From assembly GCF_019443285.1 (NCBI RefSeq), contig NZ_CP080327.1, positions 2,042,001 through 2,106,000 on the forward strand: DNA of 64,000 nucleotides, written 5' to 3'. The position numbers were made by a program, and so were the translations under genes. This stretch comes from Aquisediminimonas profunda. GTDB lineage: Bacteria; Pseudomonadota; Alphaproteobacteria; Sphingomonadales; Sphingomonadaceae. The first letter of the stretch is position 1. Each line of letters opens with the position of its first letter. Positions 8,279-17,838 of the stretch are shown piece by piece. The notes beneath the pieces were generated by a model. The model was not told where the DNA came from. It did no database searches and saw only the letters and a program-made list of their open reading frames with translations.

Positions 8279-8734
8279 TCAGCTCAGCCTGTCGAGGGCT
8301 TCATTAGTCAGCGAACCGGGCACGATCATGACAGGGCAGGGAAGAGTGCCTGAGTCTGCTCCTGCGAAATGACTGACGAGCGGGCCGGGGTGCCCGCTTT
8401 TCGCAGCAGCAAGGACCAGCGCGCCAATTTCCCCATTTTCAGCAAGTGCAGAGCGGATGGCTGTGACGGCGTCACCTGTTCGCATGGAAATCTTGGGTAC
8501 GATGGGCGTCTCTTGCGCAAGCGTGTCGATGGCATGACGCACAATTGCTTCGGCATGCTCGCGCGCTTCGTTTTCTATCGTGGCCTGGACGCCACCCCAG
8601 GCAACGAATTCCTGCGGGGGAATGATGACGAGAATCTCGAGACCGCCTTTTGTCTTGGCGGCACGGCGTGCGGCAAAGCGAAGAGCAATCTCGGCTTCTT
8701 CCGTCTCATCAATGATCACCAGATAGGTGCGCAT
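8279..8734 (-). CDS. Universal stress protein (UspA family)
   Basis: 151 residues with one Usp domain: MRTYLVIIDETEEAEIALRF at the start, a central VLAAAKSGHPGPLVSHFAG region and the C-terminal strand CPVMIVPGSL. The ATP-binding G-2x-G-9x-G(S/T) motif is only partly kept (the C-terminal loop reads SGHPGPLVSHFAGADSGTLP), so nucleotide binding is uncertain. Members help cells survive growth arrest; the exact role is not known. It is transcribed divergently from pdhC. Confidence 0.85.
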   Translation of the reverse strand: MRTYLVIIDETEEAEIALRFAARRAAKTKGGLEILVIIPPQEFVAWGGVQATIENEAREHAEAIVRHAIDTLAQETPIVPKISMRTGDAVTAIRSALAENGEIGALVLAAAKSGHPGPLVSHFAGADSGTLPCPVMIVPGSLTNEALDRLS

Positions 8735-8833
8735 TCGCCTGTCTGCCTTCCCCCATCGGCCTAATTTCAGTGAGCCTGCGTCAATTTAACGGTATGCGCA
8801 AGGTCTTGCCTCTGGCATCGCCGCGTTGTTGCC

Positions 8834-8843
8834 GTTACGTAAC
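8834..8843. promoter_or_regulatory. Palindrome upstream of pdhC
   Basis: GTTACGTAAC is a perfect 10-bp palindrome 35 bases before the pdhC start codon and in the divergent interval with the stress-protein gene. A regulator site is possible; ten-base palindromes also occur by chance. Confidence 0.3.
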
Positions 8844-8877
8844 CCGAAGAAACCGGAAGAAATAGGTAATACGCTCG

Positions 8878-10149
8878 ATGCTGATTGAACTCAGAATGCC
8901 CGCACTGTCTCCAACGATGGAGGAAGGCACGCTGGCCAAGTGGCTTGTGAAGCAGGGTGATGAGGTCAAGTCCGGAGACCTGTTGGCCGAGATCGAAACC
9001 GACAAGGCGACAATGGAATTCGAAGCCGTCGATGAAGGCACGATTTCCTCGATTCTGGTTCCTCCCGGCACGGAAGGGGTGAAGGTCGGAACCGTCATCG
9101 CCCTGATTTCTGCCGAGGGCGATGACGTGAATGCAAAGCCCGCCCCCAAGGCAGAGGCTCCCAAGGCTGAAGCGGCTCCGACGCCGCCAGTGCAAACGCC
9201 ATCGCCAAAGGCAAATGTAACCGAGGCATCGGGCGATCGCATTATCGCATCGCCGCTTGCAAGGCGCCTTGCCGCGACGCTCGGTATCGATCTTTCGAAA
9301 GTGAAGGGCACCGGGCCGAATGGCCGGATTGTCAAAGCCGATATTGAGGAGGCGCCACAGGCAGCAACCGCAAGCGCGACCGTAGCCGTCGCGGCGACCT
9401 CAGCGCCGCAGGCTCCAGCCGTGCAGGCTGCAGCGAAACCCGTCTGGTTTGATGACAGCATCCCGCACGAAATCGAGAAACTCTCCAACATCCGCAAGAC
9501 GATCGCGCGTCGCCTGACCGAAGCGAAGCAGACCATTCCGCATATCTATCTGACGGTCGATATCCGGCTCGATGCGCTGCTGAAACTGAGAGCCGAACTG
9601 AACGCAGGGCTTGAAAGTCGCGGCATCAAGCTTTCGGTCAATGACTTGCTGATCAAGGCGTTGGCGGTCGCGCTCGAACAGACGCCCAAATGCAATGTGA
9701 CCTTCCTCGGCAATGAGATGGTCAGCTACAAGCGGGCGGATATCTCGGTTGCGGTTTCCACGCCGTCGGGCCTGATCACGCCGATCATTCGGGATGCTGC
9801 CAATCTGAGTGTCTCCAGAATTTCGAACGAGATGAAGGAACTCGCCGCCCGCGCCAAGGAGGGCAAGCTGCAACCGCACGAATATCAGGGTGGAACGGCC
9901 AGCCTTTCGAACATGGGCATGTATGGCATCAAGCAGTTCGAAGCGGTGATCAATCCGCCGCAAGGGATGATCCTAGCGATTGGGGCAGGTGAAAAGCGGC
10001 CCTTTGTCGTTGATGACGCATTGGCAATCGCGACAGTGATGAGTGCGACCGGGTCGTTCGATCACCGTGCAATTGATGGTTCGGATGGCGCGCAGCTGAT
10101 GCAGGTGTTCAAGGACCTGGTGGAAAAGCCCTTGGGGATGATGGCATGA
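8878..10149 (+). CDS. pdhC: Pyruvate dehydrogenase E2, dihydrolipoamide acetyltransferase
   Basis: 423 residues. Domain order: a lipoyl domain (1-80) with Lys43 in [13 protein letters not shown]; an Ala/Pro/Lys-rich linker; a peripheral-subunit-binding domain (about 120-160, [18 protein letters not shown] then [12 protein letters not shown]); a second linker; and the catalytic domain (about 195-423) ending in [16 protein letters not shown] with the active His and Asp. It transfers acetyl from lipoamide to CoA. The [16 protein letters not shown] start is that of the pyruvate complex, not the 2-oxoglutarate complex. lpdA follows with a 4-base overlap; no E1 genes are adjacent. Confidence 0.95.
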   Translation: MLIELRMPALSPTMEEGTLAKWLVKQGDEVKSGDLLAEIETDKATMEFEAVDEGTISSILVPPGTEGVKVGTVIALISAEGDDVNAKPAPKAEAPKAEAAPTPPVQTPSPKANVTEASGDRIIASPLARRLAATLGIDLSKVKGTGPNGRIVKADIEEAPQAATASATVAVAATSAPQAPAVQAAAKPVWFDDSIPHEIEKLSNIRKTIARRLTEAKQTIPHIYLTVDIRLDALLKLRAELNAGLESRGIKLSVNDLLIKALAVALEQTPKCNVTFLGNEMVSYKRADISVAVSTPSGLITPIIRDAANLSVSRISNEMKELAARAKEGKLQPHEYQGGTASLSNMGMYGIKQFEAVINPPQGMILAIGAGEKRPFVVDDALAIATVMSATGSFDHRAIDGSDGAQLMQVFKDLVEKPLGMMA

Positions 10150-11540
10150 GTGCAAACTACGACTTGATTGTTCTTGGATCTGGCCCTGGTGGCTATGTTG
10201 CTGCAATCCGTGCTGCGCAGCTTGGCTTGTCGACAGCAATCGTGGAGCGCGAGAACCTTGGCGGCATCTGCCTCAATTGGGGTTGCATCCCGACCAAGGC
10301 ACTGCTGCGCTCGGCCGAAATCTATCACTATATGCAGCATGCCAAGGACTATGGTCTGGTCGCCGAAAAGATCAGCGCCGACATTGAGGCCGTGGTGAAG
10401 CGTTCACGCGGTGTGGCCAAGCAGCTCAACCAGGGCGTCACGCACCTGATGAAGAAGAACAAGATTGCGGTCCACATGGGCGATGGCGCCATTACGGCAC
10501 CGGGTAAGGTGACCGTGACCAAGGACGGAAAGTCCGAGGACCTGACAGCGAAGAACATCATCATCGCAACAGGAGCCCGGGCGCGCGATCTGCCATTTGC
10601 CCCGGCCGATGGCCAGCGCATCTGGACATACCGGCACGCCATGGTTCCACCGGAAATGCCGACGAAATTGCTGGTTATCGGATCAGGCGCGATCGGAATT
10701 GAATTCGCGAGCTTCTACAATGACATGGGAGCCGAAGTAACTGTCGTTGAAATGCTCGATCGTGTCGTTCCGGTCGAGGATGCGGACGTTTCCGAATTCC
10801 TCGAAAAGGCTCTGACCAAGCAGGGCATGAAGATCATGACAGGGGCAGGCGTAGAAAAACTCTCTGCCACTGCCAAGGGAGTGTCCGCATCGATCAAGGC
10901 AAAAGACGGCAAGGTCGTGACGACGGAATTCAGCCACGCCATTGTTGCCATCGGCATTGTCCCGAACACTGAAAATATCGGGCTGGAAAAGCTTGGCGTG
11001 AAAACCACCAAGGGCCATATCGACACAGATGGCATGTGCCGGACCAATGTTCCTGGCATATGGGCCATTGGCGATGTGACTGCACCGCCCTGGCTGGCGC
11101 ACAAGGCAAGCCATGAAGGCGTGATTGCGGTGGAAGCCATTGCAGGTGGTCACCCGCATGCGATGGATCCGCTCAATATCCCGGGCTGCACCTATTGCCA
11201 CCCGCAGATCGCCAGCGTCGGGCTGACCGAAGCTAAAGCCAAGGAGGCCGGTCACAAGGTCAAGGTTGGGAAATTCCCCTTCATCGGCAATGGCAAGGCG
11301 ATTGCGCTCGGCGAAGCGGAAGGATTCATCAAGACGGTGTTCGATGAAACAACCGGCGAACTCCTCGGTGCGCACATGATCGGTGCGGAGGTGACGGAGC
11401 TCATCCAGGGCTACACCATCGGCAAGACGCTCGAAACGACCGAGCAGGAGTTGATGGAAACGGTGTTCCCGCATCCGACTCTCTCCGAAATGATGCATGA
11501 AAGCGTGCTTTCGGCCTATGGCCGGGCGCTCCATATCTGA
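10146..11540 (+). CDS. lpdA: Dihydrolipoyl dehydrogenase (E3)
   Basis: 464 residues. N-terminal FAD fold [17 protein letters not shown]; redox disulfide Cys42-Cys47 in [16 protein letters not shown] fold [20 protein letters not shown]; second FAD motif [12 protein letters not shown]; and the C-terminal His-Glu pair in [11 protein letters not shown]. It reoxidises dihydrolipoamide and passes electrons to NAD. The ATG overlaps the pdhC TGA by 4 bases, so E3 is made with E2 of this complex. Confidence 0.96.
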   Translation: MSANYDLIVLGSGPGGYVAAIRAAQLGLSTAIVERENLGGICLNWGCIPTKALLRSAEIYHYMQHAKDYGLVAEKISADIEAVVKRSRGVAKQLNQGVTHLMKKNKIAVHMGDGAITAPGKVTVTKDGKSEDLTAKNIIIATGARARDLPFAPADGQRIWTYRHAMVPPEMPTKLLVIGSGAIGIEFASFYNDMGAEVTVVEMLDRVVPVEDADVSEFLEKALTKQGMKIMTGAGVEKLSATAKGVSASIKAKDGKVVTTEFSHAIVAIGIVPNTENIGLEKLGVKTTKGHIDTDGMCRTNVPGIWAIGDVTAPPWLAHKASHEGVIAVEAIAGGHPHAMDPLNIPGCTYCHPQIASVGLTEAKAKEAGHKVKVGKFPFIGNGKAIALGEAEGFIKTVFDETTGELLGAHMIGAEVTELIQGYTIGKTLETTEQELMETVFPHPTLSEMMHESVLSAYGRALHI

Positions 11541-11584
11541 CCGGTTTGACAAGGGCAGGGCTTTGGCAGGATAACAGGGGCAAC

Positions 11585-11992
11585 ATGAAATCAGTGTTTG
11601 CCTTTGTCCTGCTGAGCCTGACGTCGCTGCCCGGGGCGGCATTTGCGCAGAATGGAGAGCCTTCGCGCACTCCCTCCCCACCGCCGCTCCCGCGGTCGCC
11701 GCAAAATCCGATAGGCGGCCCCCCGACGACCACCACGCCGACGACGCCCGTCGGCCCGTCAGGCAAGGTGCGTCCGCCGCCCGGCGGCAACAGGGTAAGC
11801 GGTCTGGTCGGATATCTGGACAGCCGGATGGATGCCGGCCCCAAGGACATCGATGCACCGGTCACGGGTTATGGGAATGAAGCCCTTTGGGATGTCGGCC
11901 TGATGAGCGATGCTGTCCCCATCGGTGATCCGGGCAGTGCGCCTGGCTCCAAAGACGCAACAGGCTCGACAGCGCCCCCTCCGAAACGCTAG
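11585..11992 (+). CDS. Secreted proline-rich protein of unknown function
   Basis: 135 residues. A clean signal peptide (MKSVFAFVLLSLTSLPGAAFA, cut before QNG) is followed by a Pro/Thr/Ser-rich low-complexity region (about 25-65) and a short conserved-looking part, VSGLVGYLDSRMDAGP. I recognise no domain. I started at 11585 since this places the signal peptide at the N-terminus and a CAGGGG sits upstream; the frame is open from 11546. It lies 44 bases after lpdA and 30 before the amidohydrolase, so it may ride in the same transcript. Periplasmic or surface location is inferred. Confidence 0.65.
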   Translation: MKSVFAFVLLSLTSLPGAAFAQNGEPSRTPSPPPLPRSPQNPIGGPPTTTTPTTPVGPSGKVRPPPGGNRVSGLVGYLDSRMDAGPKDIDAPVTGYGNEALWDVGLMSDAVPIGDPGSAPGSKDATGSTAPPPKR

Positions 11993-12022
11993 CGTCTGCC
12001 CGATTGATTTCGGGAGATGAAA

Positions 12023-13291
12023 ATGCGTCGACTTGTCCTTGCGCTCACCATGGCACTATCCACGCCAGCGGCGGCAGAAACTGTTGCCATCAGCGCAGCC
12101 AATATGGTCGATGTCGTGTCCGGGAAGCGGGTGGAGCGACCGCTCGTCATTGTCACTGATGGACGGATTTCGGCCGTGGGCACACAGGGAAGCCTGACGG
12201 TGCCAGCCGGGGCCAAGCGGATCGACCTTGGCAGCAAGACTCTTCTTCCCGGTCTGATCGACATGCACGTCCACCTGACGTCGCTTGCCGAGATCGGGGG
12301 GTATAACGGCTTCAAGTACACCGACAGTTTCTGGAGTGCCGTAGGCGTCGGCAATGCCCGGAAAACGATCGACGCAGGGTTCACGACCGTGCGCAATGTG
12401 GGTGCTGACCAGTTTCAGGATGTCGGGCTGAAGGAAGCCGTCGACGGAGGATGGGCGGTCGGCCCGCGCATTGTTCCGGCAACCTATGCGATTGGTGCAA
12501 CGGGGGGGCATTGCGACAGCAACGCCTTGCCACCGCAATATGACCGGCAGGAAGCAAGCGTGATCAACTCGCCGGACGAAGCGCGCGCCAAGGTGCGCTG
12601 GCTGCACAAATATGGTGCTGAAGTGATCAAGATCTGCGCGACGGGCGGCGTGTTTTCGCTTGGCGATTCAGTCGGCGGTCAACAGCTCACGTTTGAGGAG
12701 ATGAAGGCGATTGCCGATGAAGCGCATATGCTTCACCTCAAGGTCGCCGCGCACGCGCACGGGGATGAGGGCATCCGGACTGCTATCTTGGCCGGGATCG
12801 ACACAATCGAACATTGCAGCCTTGCCAGCGACGAGACGATCAAGCTTGCAGCCCAGCGCAAGACCTGGTTTTCGATGGACATCTACAATGACGATTACAT
12901 TCTTGCGACGGGTACATCGAACGGAACCGAGCAGGAAAGTCTCGACAAGGAAAAGGAAATCGGCCTGAAGCAGCGTCAGACTTTCCAGCGTGCGGTGCGT
13001 GGCGGGGTGCAGATGGTCTTCGGATCGGATGCCGGTGTTTACCCGCATGGAGACAATGGTCGCCAGTTCGCCAAGATGGTCGAATGGGGCATGACTCCCT
13101 TGCAGGCAATTCAGGCTGCGACAGTCAATGCGGCACAGGCTCTTGGCCGCGAAGCCGATGTCGGGGCAATAGCGGTCGGGCGCTACGGTGACATGATCGC
13201 AGTGGACGGCGATCCGCTTGCCAATGTCCGTGAGCTTGAGCATGTCGCCGTCGTCATCAAGGGTGGCGAAGTCGTCAAAGGCGCGCAATGA
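12023..13291 (+). CDS. Exported metal-dependent amidohydrolase
   Basis: About 422 residues with a signal peptide (MRRLVLALTMALSTPAAA). Metal-site marks of the amidohydrolase family: LPGLIDMHVHL (HxH), a bridging Lys in VIKICATGGVFS, AHAHGDEGI, DTIEHCSL and the Asp in FGSDAGVYPHG. The closest well-known relatives are Xaa-Pro/imidazolonepropionase-like periplasmic hydrolases, probably peptidase-like; the substrate is unknown. CGGGAG lies directly before an ATG at 12017, too close to serve it, and 6 bases before the ATG at 12023, so I used 12023. It overlaps the PAP2 gene by 4 bases. Confidence 0.88.
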   Translation: MRRLVLALTMALSTPAAAETVAISAANMVDVVSGKRVERPLVIVTDGRISAVGTQGSLTVPAGAKRIDLGSKTLLPGLIDMHVHLTSLAEIGGYNGFKYTDSFWSAVGVGNARKTIDAGFTTVRNVGADQFQDVGLKEAVDGGWAVGPRIVPATYAIGATGGHCDSNALPPQYDRQEASVINSPDEARAKVRWLHKYGAEVIKICATGGVFSLGDSVGGQQLTFEEMKAIADEAHMLHLKVAAHAHGDEGIRTAILAGIDTIEHCSLASDETIKLAAQRKTWFSMDIYNDDYILATGTSNGTEQESLDKEKEIGLKQRQTFQRAVRGGVQMVFGSDAGVYPHGDNGRQFAKMVEWGMTPLQAIQAATVNAAQALGREADVGAIAVGRYGDMIAVDGDPLANVRELEHVAVVIKGGEVVKGAQ

Positions 13292-13998
13292 CCGAGAACG
13301 GAGCCGCTGACGTTACAGATGGGAGGGATTCCCCAGCCAAGCCAATTTCAGGAAGATTGGGAATTCTCCTGCTGGTTCTTGCTCTGGCGTTGGGGCTGCT
13401 GGTGAGCTTTGGAGTTGGCCAGCAGGCTGATCGCACGATCCTGAAGGCATTGGCATTCCGCCAGAATGTTACAAGCGACGTCCTGATCGCGGCCGCACAA
13501 TGGGTGACATGGGCTGGCGCAGCAGGTCAGAGGACATTTGCAATGGTCGTGTGTGCGGGTTGGCTGCTCTGGCGCAAACGCCCTTATCCAGCGCTTGTCA
13601 TGCTGGTTGCACCGCCGCTAGCGGGCGCAACGTCAAGCATCCTCAAGGAAGCGTTCGGTCGGGCGAGACCTGATGTGGTGCCCCATCTGGATCTAGTGAC
13701 AAACCTGTCCTTTCCCAGCGGGCATGCAACCAACGTTATGGCAACCCTGTTGCTGGCTTCGCTGCTGCTAGCGAAGAAGCGTCGCCATGCCTGGGTCGCT
13801 CTGGCGCTTGTTGGTGCAGCAGCGATCGGCGCGTCACGCGTGCTGCTGGGCGTCCATTGGCCCAGCGATGTCATTGGCGGATGGTTTTGGGGGGCAGGAA
13901 TTGCCTTGTTAGCTCTTTCAGTGACTCAAAGGCTGGAAGGGCGTCAAAACGCAAATCTCAGTCCTATCCTGATGTCGCGTCCCGAAAGCGGCGCATAG
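13288..13998 (+). CDS. PAP2-family membrane phosphatase
   Basis: 236 residues with five or six hydrophobic segments. The three acid-phosphatase motifs are complete: KEAFGRARPD, PSGHAT with the catalytic His, and SRVLLGVHWPSDVIGG. Such enzymes dephosphorylate lipid phosphates (undecaprenyl-PP, phosphatidate or similar) at the outer face of the inner membrane. The start overlaps the amidohydrolase stop (ATGA). The last 55 bases overlap the 3' end of the convergent TonB-dependent receptor gene. The substrate is not readable. Confidence 0.88.
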   Translation: MTENGAADVTDGRDSPAKPISGRLGILLLVLALALGLLVSFGVGQQADRTILKALAFRQNVTSDVLIAAAQWVTWAGAAGQRTFAMVVCAGWLLWRKRPYPALVMLVAPPLAGATSSILKEAFGRARPDVVPHLDLVTNLSFPSGHATNVMATLLLASLLLAKKRRHAWVALALVGAAAIGASRVLLGVHWPSDVIGGWFWGAGIALLALSVTQRLEGRQNANLSPILMSRPESGA

Positions 13999-16022
13999 TC
14001 TTTCAGGAAACTGGCGTGCCTGCGGGCAACGACGTCGAAGATGTTGTTGGCTGAAAGGGTAACGTCGATGCCGGAATCGGTGCCAAACGGCTTGATCGCC
14101 AGTGAGCCATTGACCATCGTATAACCTTTGGTGGGCGTCTCGAATGCCGCAATGCGGTCCTGTCCACCGACCCATTCCACTTCCACACGTCCGGTGATCC
14201 TGTCCGACTGTGCTTCGAACCCTCCGAGAAGTCGCAGCGCCGGAATGCGCGGAAGCGGACCACCGCCCCTGATCGTTGCACGCGTGAAGTCTCCCACACC
14301 GTCGATGTTGAGCTTCACGGCACCAATCGTGGCGACGCGCACAGAGGCTTCGATTTCTGCGCCATAGTGATGCGCGCCGGCCTGTCTCGACTGAAAGACT
14401 GGAAGTCCATCCTGGATCACGCCGGTGGGAGTCTCGTAGATGAACCCTTTGAACCAGCTGTAGTAGAGCGATGCGGAGAGCGAATAGCCATCGCCCGAGC
14501 CATGCAACGTCGCTTCAAGGCCTTTGGATTTCTCCTTTGCGAAGCCGGGATTGCCAATTTCGAACGCCTGCGTTCCAGCATGCGGTCCATTGGCGAACAG
14601 CTCTTCGCCTGCAGGCGCGCGCTCGGTGTAGGAACTGTTGAGACCCAGCCGCCAGCCATGCGCGAATTCCGCGCTGGCGCCGAGCGATCCGGAATAGGAC
14701 GTAAACGACCTTCGGCTATCGGGATTGCCCAGGATGGCATCGGCTCTTGCCGAGACGACGGAATGTTCGATGCGCCCGCCAGCTTCTGCGCGGATTGCTC
14801 CCAGATCAAGCGATTGCACCGTAAAGAGACCATATTGCTGCGTCTTGATGGCAGGCAGGAATTTCTCGGCGCCAATGATGTTGACCTTGCGCAAGACATA
14901 CTGGCTTCCGATCGCACCCTTCCACCCATTGCGCTCGCGCTGGACAAGTTCGAGCCGCGCCTCACCGCCGGTGTTGTTGAAAGTCGTGTTGATCGTGCCG
15001 TCTTCGGCAAGCTCATTGTGCCGATAATCGGCATAGCCCCCGCGAAACCGTATTCCTTCCAGAAAGCCGCTGGTCGGGTTGTATTCGGCCCGCGTGTCAA
15101 ATCGTGTCTGCTTGACATCGAGCCGAACTGACTCTGCCGTAACTGCCGGATCTAGCGAGTAACGGATTGGAACGCCATAAAGGCTGTCATACCGGCTCAC
15201 CGAGAAGCCCAAATTCACGTCGCTTGTGATGTAGGCCGCCCCACCGGCAATTTCCCATGTCCTTCCGGCACTATTGGGAAGGCGGTCCTTGAGATCGGCC
15301 AATGCCACAATTGCGGGATCTGCACTGGATGCCGCTTGCGCGCGGAGGGCAGGCGTCAGCACGTGGCCGCCAATCTCCAGATCGCCGGTCTTGACATAAC
15401 TGCTATCCAGATGAAGCACGAACTTGTCGGCAACCGGAACATCGACGCGGGCTCCACCTGAGCGTTCATTCGCGGCAGAGCCATATGTTGCCAGCGCATC
15501 GACATGGACCGCTTCGTCAGGAACCTTTCGTGGAATGCGGCTGTCGACCACATTGACAACGCCCCCGATTGCTGACGAACCGAACAACAGGGCGGATGGG
15601 CCGCGCAGGACTTCAATACGGTCTGCTGTCAGCGGGTTGATCACGACAGCATGGTCGACACTGGTGTTGGACACGTCGAAGCTGCCGATCCCGTCAGCCA
15701 GCACCCGAACGCGTTCGCCCTGAAAACCCCGGAGAACGGGTCGCGAAGCATTGGGCCCGAACGATGTCGCCGATACGCCCGGCTGGTGCGAGAGAGTCTC
15801 GCCAATGGTTGGTTTCAATTCGCGGGCGAGGTCTTCGCCGGACACGACGGACGTTCCCGCCAGCAAGTCTGCCTGATTGCGCCCAAGCAATGCGGTGACC
15901 ACGATTTCGCCGCTATCCTCATCATGATCGCCATGGCTTTGATCTGGCGCCTCTTGCGCCAATGCGGCCTGCGCCGAAATCAAAAGGGCTGATACACAAA
16001 GCAAGGCTACGCGACGCGACAT
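13944..16022 (-). CDS. TonB-dependent outer-membrane receptor with His/Asp-rich N-terminus
   Basis: 692 residues. Signal peptide to ALA22, then a His/Asp-rich stretch SHGDHDED (29-36), the TonB-box-like GEIVVTALL, a plug domain (VLADGIG, RIEVLRGPSALLFGSSAIGG) and a barrel ending in GLRFAF with the terminal aromatic needed for BAM insertion. The His-rich lead and the SNTSVDHAV plug resemble ZnuD-type zinc receptors, so zinc is the first guess; cobalamin or siderophore cannot be excluded since it follows btuD by 104 bases on the same strand. I started at 16022 (GGAATTCCC upstream). Its 3' end overlaps the PAP2 gene by 55 bases. Confidence 0.88.
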   Translation of the reverse strand: MSRRVALLCVSALLISAQAALAQEAPDQSHGDHDEDSGEIVVTALLGRNQADLLAGTSVVSGEDLARELKPTIGETLSHQPGVSATSFGPNASRPVLRGFQGERVRVLADGIGSFDVSNTSVDHAVVINPLTADRIEVLRGPSALLFGSSAIGGVVNVVDSRIPRKVPDEAVHVDALATYGSAANERSGGARVDVPVADKFVLHLDSSYVKTGDLEIGGHVLTPALRAQAASSADPAIVALADLKDRLPNSAGRTWEIAGGAAYITSDVNLGFSVSRYDSLYGVPIRYSLDPAVTAESVRLDVKQTRFDTRAEYNPTSGFLEGIRFRGGYADYRHNELAEDGTINTTFNNTGGEARLELVQRERNGWKGAIGSQYVLRKVNIIGAEKFLPAIKTQQYGLFTVQSLDLGAIRAEAGGRIEHSVVSARADAILGNPDSRRSFTSYSGSLGASAEFAHGWRLGLNSSYTERAPAGEELFANGPHAGTQAFEIGNPGFAKEKSKGLEATLHGSGDGYSLSASLYYSWFKGFIYETPTGVIQDGLPVFQSRQAGAHHYGAEIEASVRVATIGAVKLNIDGVGDFTRATIRGGGPLPRIPALRLLGGFEAQSDRITGRVEVEWVGGQDRIAAFETPTKGYTMVNGSLAIKPFGTDSGIDVTLSANNIFDVVARRHASFLKDYAPLSGRDIRIGLRFAF

Positions 16023-16126
16023 GGGAATTCCGTATGGATGTGATAATATTTCATCGCCGTTAGAGGCAATGTTACACCATATCAAGGCGCTTCGTCGAAA
16101 CTTCCGGGCGGTTGGTCCAGTACGGC

Positions 16127-16885
16127 TCAGACACGAGCGATAATTGCCAAACGGTCGGCATGTTCGACAATGTCGAAATCCATTCCGAATGCCAAATGCA
16201 GATTTGCGTTCGTCAAAACTTCGCGCACTGGCCCATGTGCCACCGCTTCGCCGCTCCGAAGAATCAACAGGTCGTCGGCCAAACTTGCGGCGTCAAGCTG
16301 GTGCAGGACCGTAACGACGCCTTTGCCTTCTGCTGCGGCAGCCCGAAACAGGGCGAGCATGTCTCTTTGATGCGGCGGATCTAGATTGGCCAATGGTTCG
16401 TCCGCGAGAATCCACTGCGGGTCTCCTGCCAACACTCGGGCCATTTTTATGCGCGCTCGTTCGCCGCCCGACAGTGTGTCGATCGTCCGGCCTGCAAAGC
16501 CAAGCGTGTCTGTCGCAATCATTGCGCGTTCGATCGCTCGGGCGTCGTCTGCAGAGGGGAGAGAGAAGCGACTACGGTGCGGCAGGCGTCCCAAGGAGAC
16601 CAACTCTGCGCCGGAGATGTTCCAAGCCGGCTCTCCATCCTGAGGCAGATATCCAATCATCCTCGCGCGGTGGGCGTGGGTGAGCGCGTCAAGAGCAACG
16701 CCATCAATCTCGACATGGCCTGCCTGTGGGATGATCAGCCCAGCAAGCGAGCGGATGAGACTGGTCTTCCCGGCGCCATTGGCTCCAATCACGGCCGTCA
16801 CGCGGCCGCGCCGGAAGTCGGCGCTGACGTCTTGCAGTGCGGTGTATCCTCCCAGCTTCAGCGACAGATTGCGAGCCGCGATCAT
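16127..16885 (-). CDS. btuD: Cobalamin-type ABC transporter ATPase
   Basis: 252 residues of the FecE/BtuD group. Walker A GANGAGKTS near residue 34, Q-loop YLPQDGEPAW, ABC signature LSGGERARIKMARVL, Walker B WILADEPLANLDP and the switch His in VLHQLDAAS are all present. It powers import across the inner membrane together with the adjacent BtuC-type permease. It overlaps the permease gene by 4 bases. The B12 assignment comes from the riboswitch and the btuB-btuF neighbours; the ATPase alone could be iron-siderophore type. Confidence 0.9.
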   Translation of the reverse strand: MIAARNLSLKLGGYTALQDVSADFRRGRVTAVIGANGAGKTSLIRSLAGLIIPQAGHVEIDGVALDALTHAHRARMIGYLPQDGEPAWNISGAELVSLGRLPHRSRFSLPSADDARAIERAMIATDTLGFAGRTIDTLSGGERARIKMARVLAGDPQWILADEPLANLDPPHQRDMLALFRAAAAEGKGVVTVLHQLDAASLADDLLILRSGEAVAHGPVREVLTNANLHLAFGMDFDIVEHADRLAIIARV

Positions 16886-17838
16886 GAGGCTCGCCTCCGG
16901 ATCCGGGTCAGCAGGATAAAGAAGAAGGGCGCGCCAAGAATTGCCATTGCGATGCCCAATCGCACTTCGCCGGCACCTGGGGTCAGCCGCACGAGACTAT
17001 CTGCGAGCAGTGTCAGGATTGCGCCGCCCAATGCTGACGGGATCAACAACGCCGAAGGGCGTTCACTGACAAGGCTGCGCATGAAGTGCGGAACGATCAG
17101 GCCAACAAAGCCCACAACGCCCGACACGGCGACGGATGCTCCGACAGCAAGGCCGACCCCGGCGACAATAGCCCAGCGCTGGCGTGTCGGGCTGAAGCCC
17201 AGCGTGCGGGCCGCGTCTTCACCCAGCGTCAAAGCATCCAGTCCTCGTCCGGTCCCGAGCAGGATCGCGCTCCCGACGATCATGAAGGGCAGGGCTCGCT
17301 CCACGTCCTCCATGCCTCGGTCGGTGAGGGCGCCCATAAGCCAGGCGATGATTTCGCTCGCGGCGAAGGGGTTTGGCGCGATGCTGATAAGGAAAGCCGT
17401 GAGGGAGCCCGCCAAAGTCGAAAGGACCATTCCCGCAAGGATGAAGCCCAATGGGCCGCCACTGCGGCCTGTCATCGCGACCAGGAGAATCATCGCCAGG
17501 GCGCCGCCGATCATCGCGCTTCCAAAAAGGCCAAAGGGAAATGCCGTCAGGCCGAGGAAGATGGCGGTCACGCCGCCCAAGGCTGCACTCGACGACACGC
17601 CGACGACGGTGGGGTCGGCAAGCGGGTTGCGCAGATAACCCTGCAAAACTGCGCCTGAAAGGCCCAGAACCGCGCCGATGCTGCATCCCAGTATCGCCCG
17701 CGGTAGCCGCAATTCCGCCATGATCCATCCAGTGGCGCCGTCAGAGAACCAATCCGTCGGATTGATCCAGACCTTGCCGGCGGCCAGCGACAGCAGGAAT
17801 GCGAGGATCGCCAGGGCCAGGAGAGCAATGATCTTCAT
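16882..17838 (-). CDS. btuC: Cobalamin-type ABC transporter permease
   Basis: 318 residues, very hydrophobic, FecCD/BtuC family with about ten membrane segments. Family marks include LRLPRAILGCSIGAVLGLSG near residue 47, the G-rich NPLADPTVVGVSSSAALGG stretch, and VVGFVGLIVPHFMRSL. Two copies form the channel with two BtuD subunits. It overlaps btuF and btuD by 4 bases each, so the whole importer is one translational unit. Confidence 0.92.
   Translation of the reverse strand: MKIIALLALAILAFLLSLAAGKVWINPTDWFSDGATGWIMAELRLPRAILGCSIGAVLGLSGAVLQGYLRNPLADPTVVGVSSSAALGGVTAIFLGLTAFPFGLFGSAMIGGALAMILLVAMTGRSGGPLGFILAGMVLSTLAGSLTAFLISIAPNPFAASEIIAWLMGALTDRGMEDVERALPFMIVGSAILLGTGRGLDALTLGEDAARTLGFSPTRQRWAIVAGVGLAVGASVAVSGVVGFVGLIVPHFMRSLVSERPSALLIPSALGGAILTLLADSLVRLTPGAGEVRLGIAMAILGAPFFFILLTRIRRRAS

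Noticed and set aside
16577-17638. 353-codon open frame on the plus strand
   Set aside because: Antisense shadow of btuD and btuC; Arg/Pro/Ala-rich low-complexity translation.
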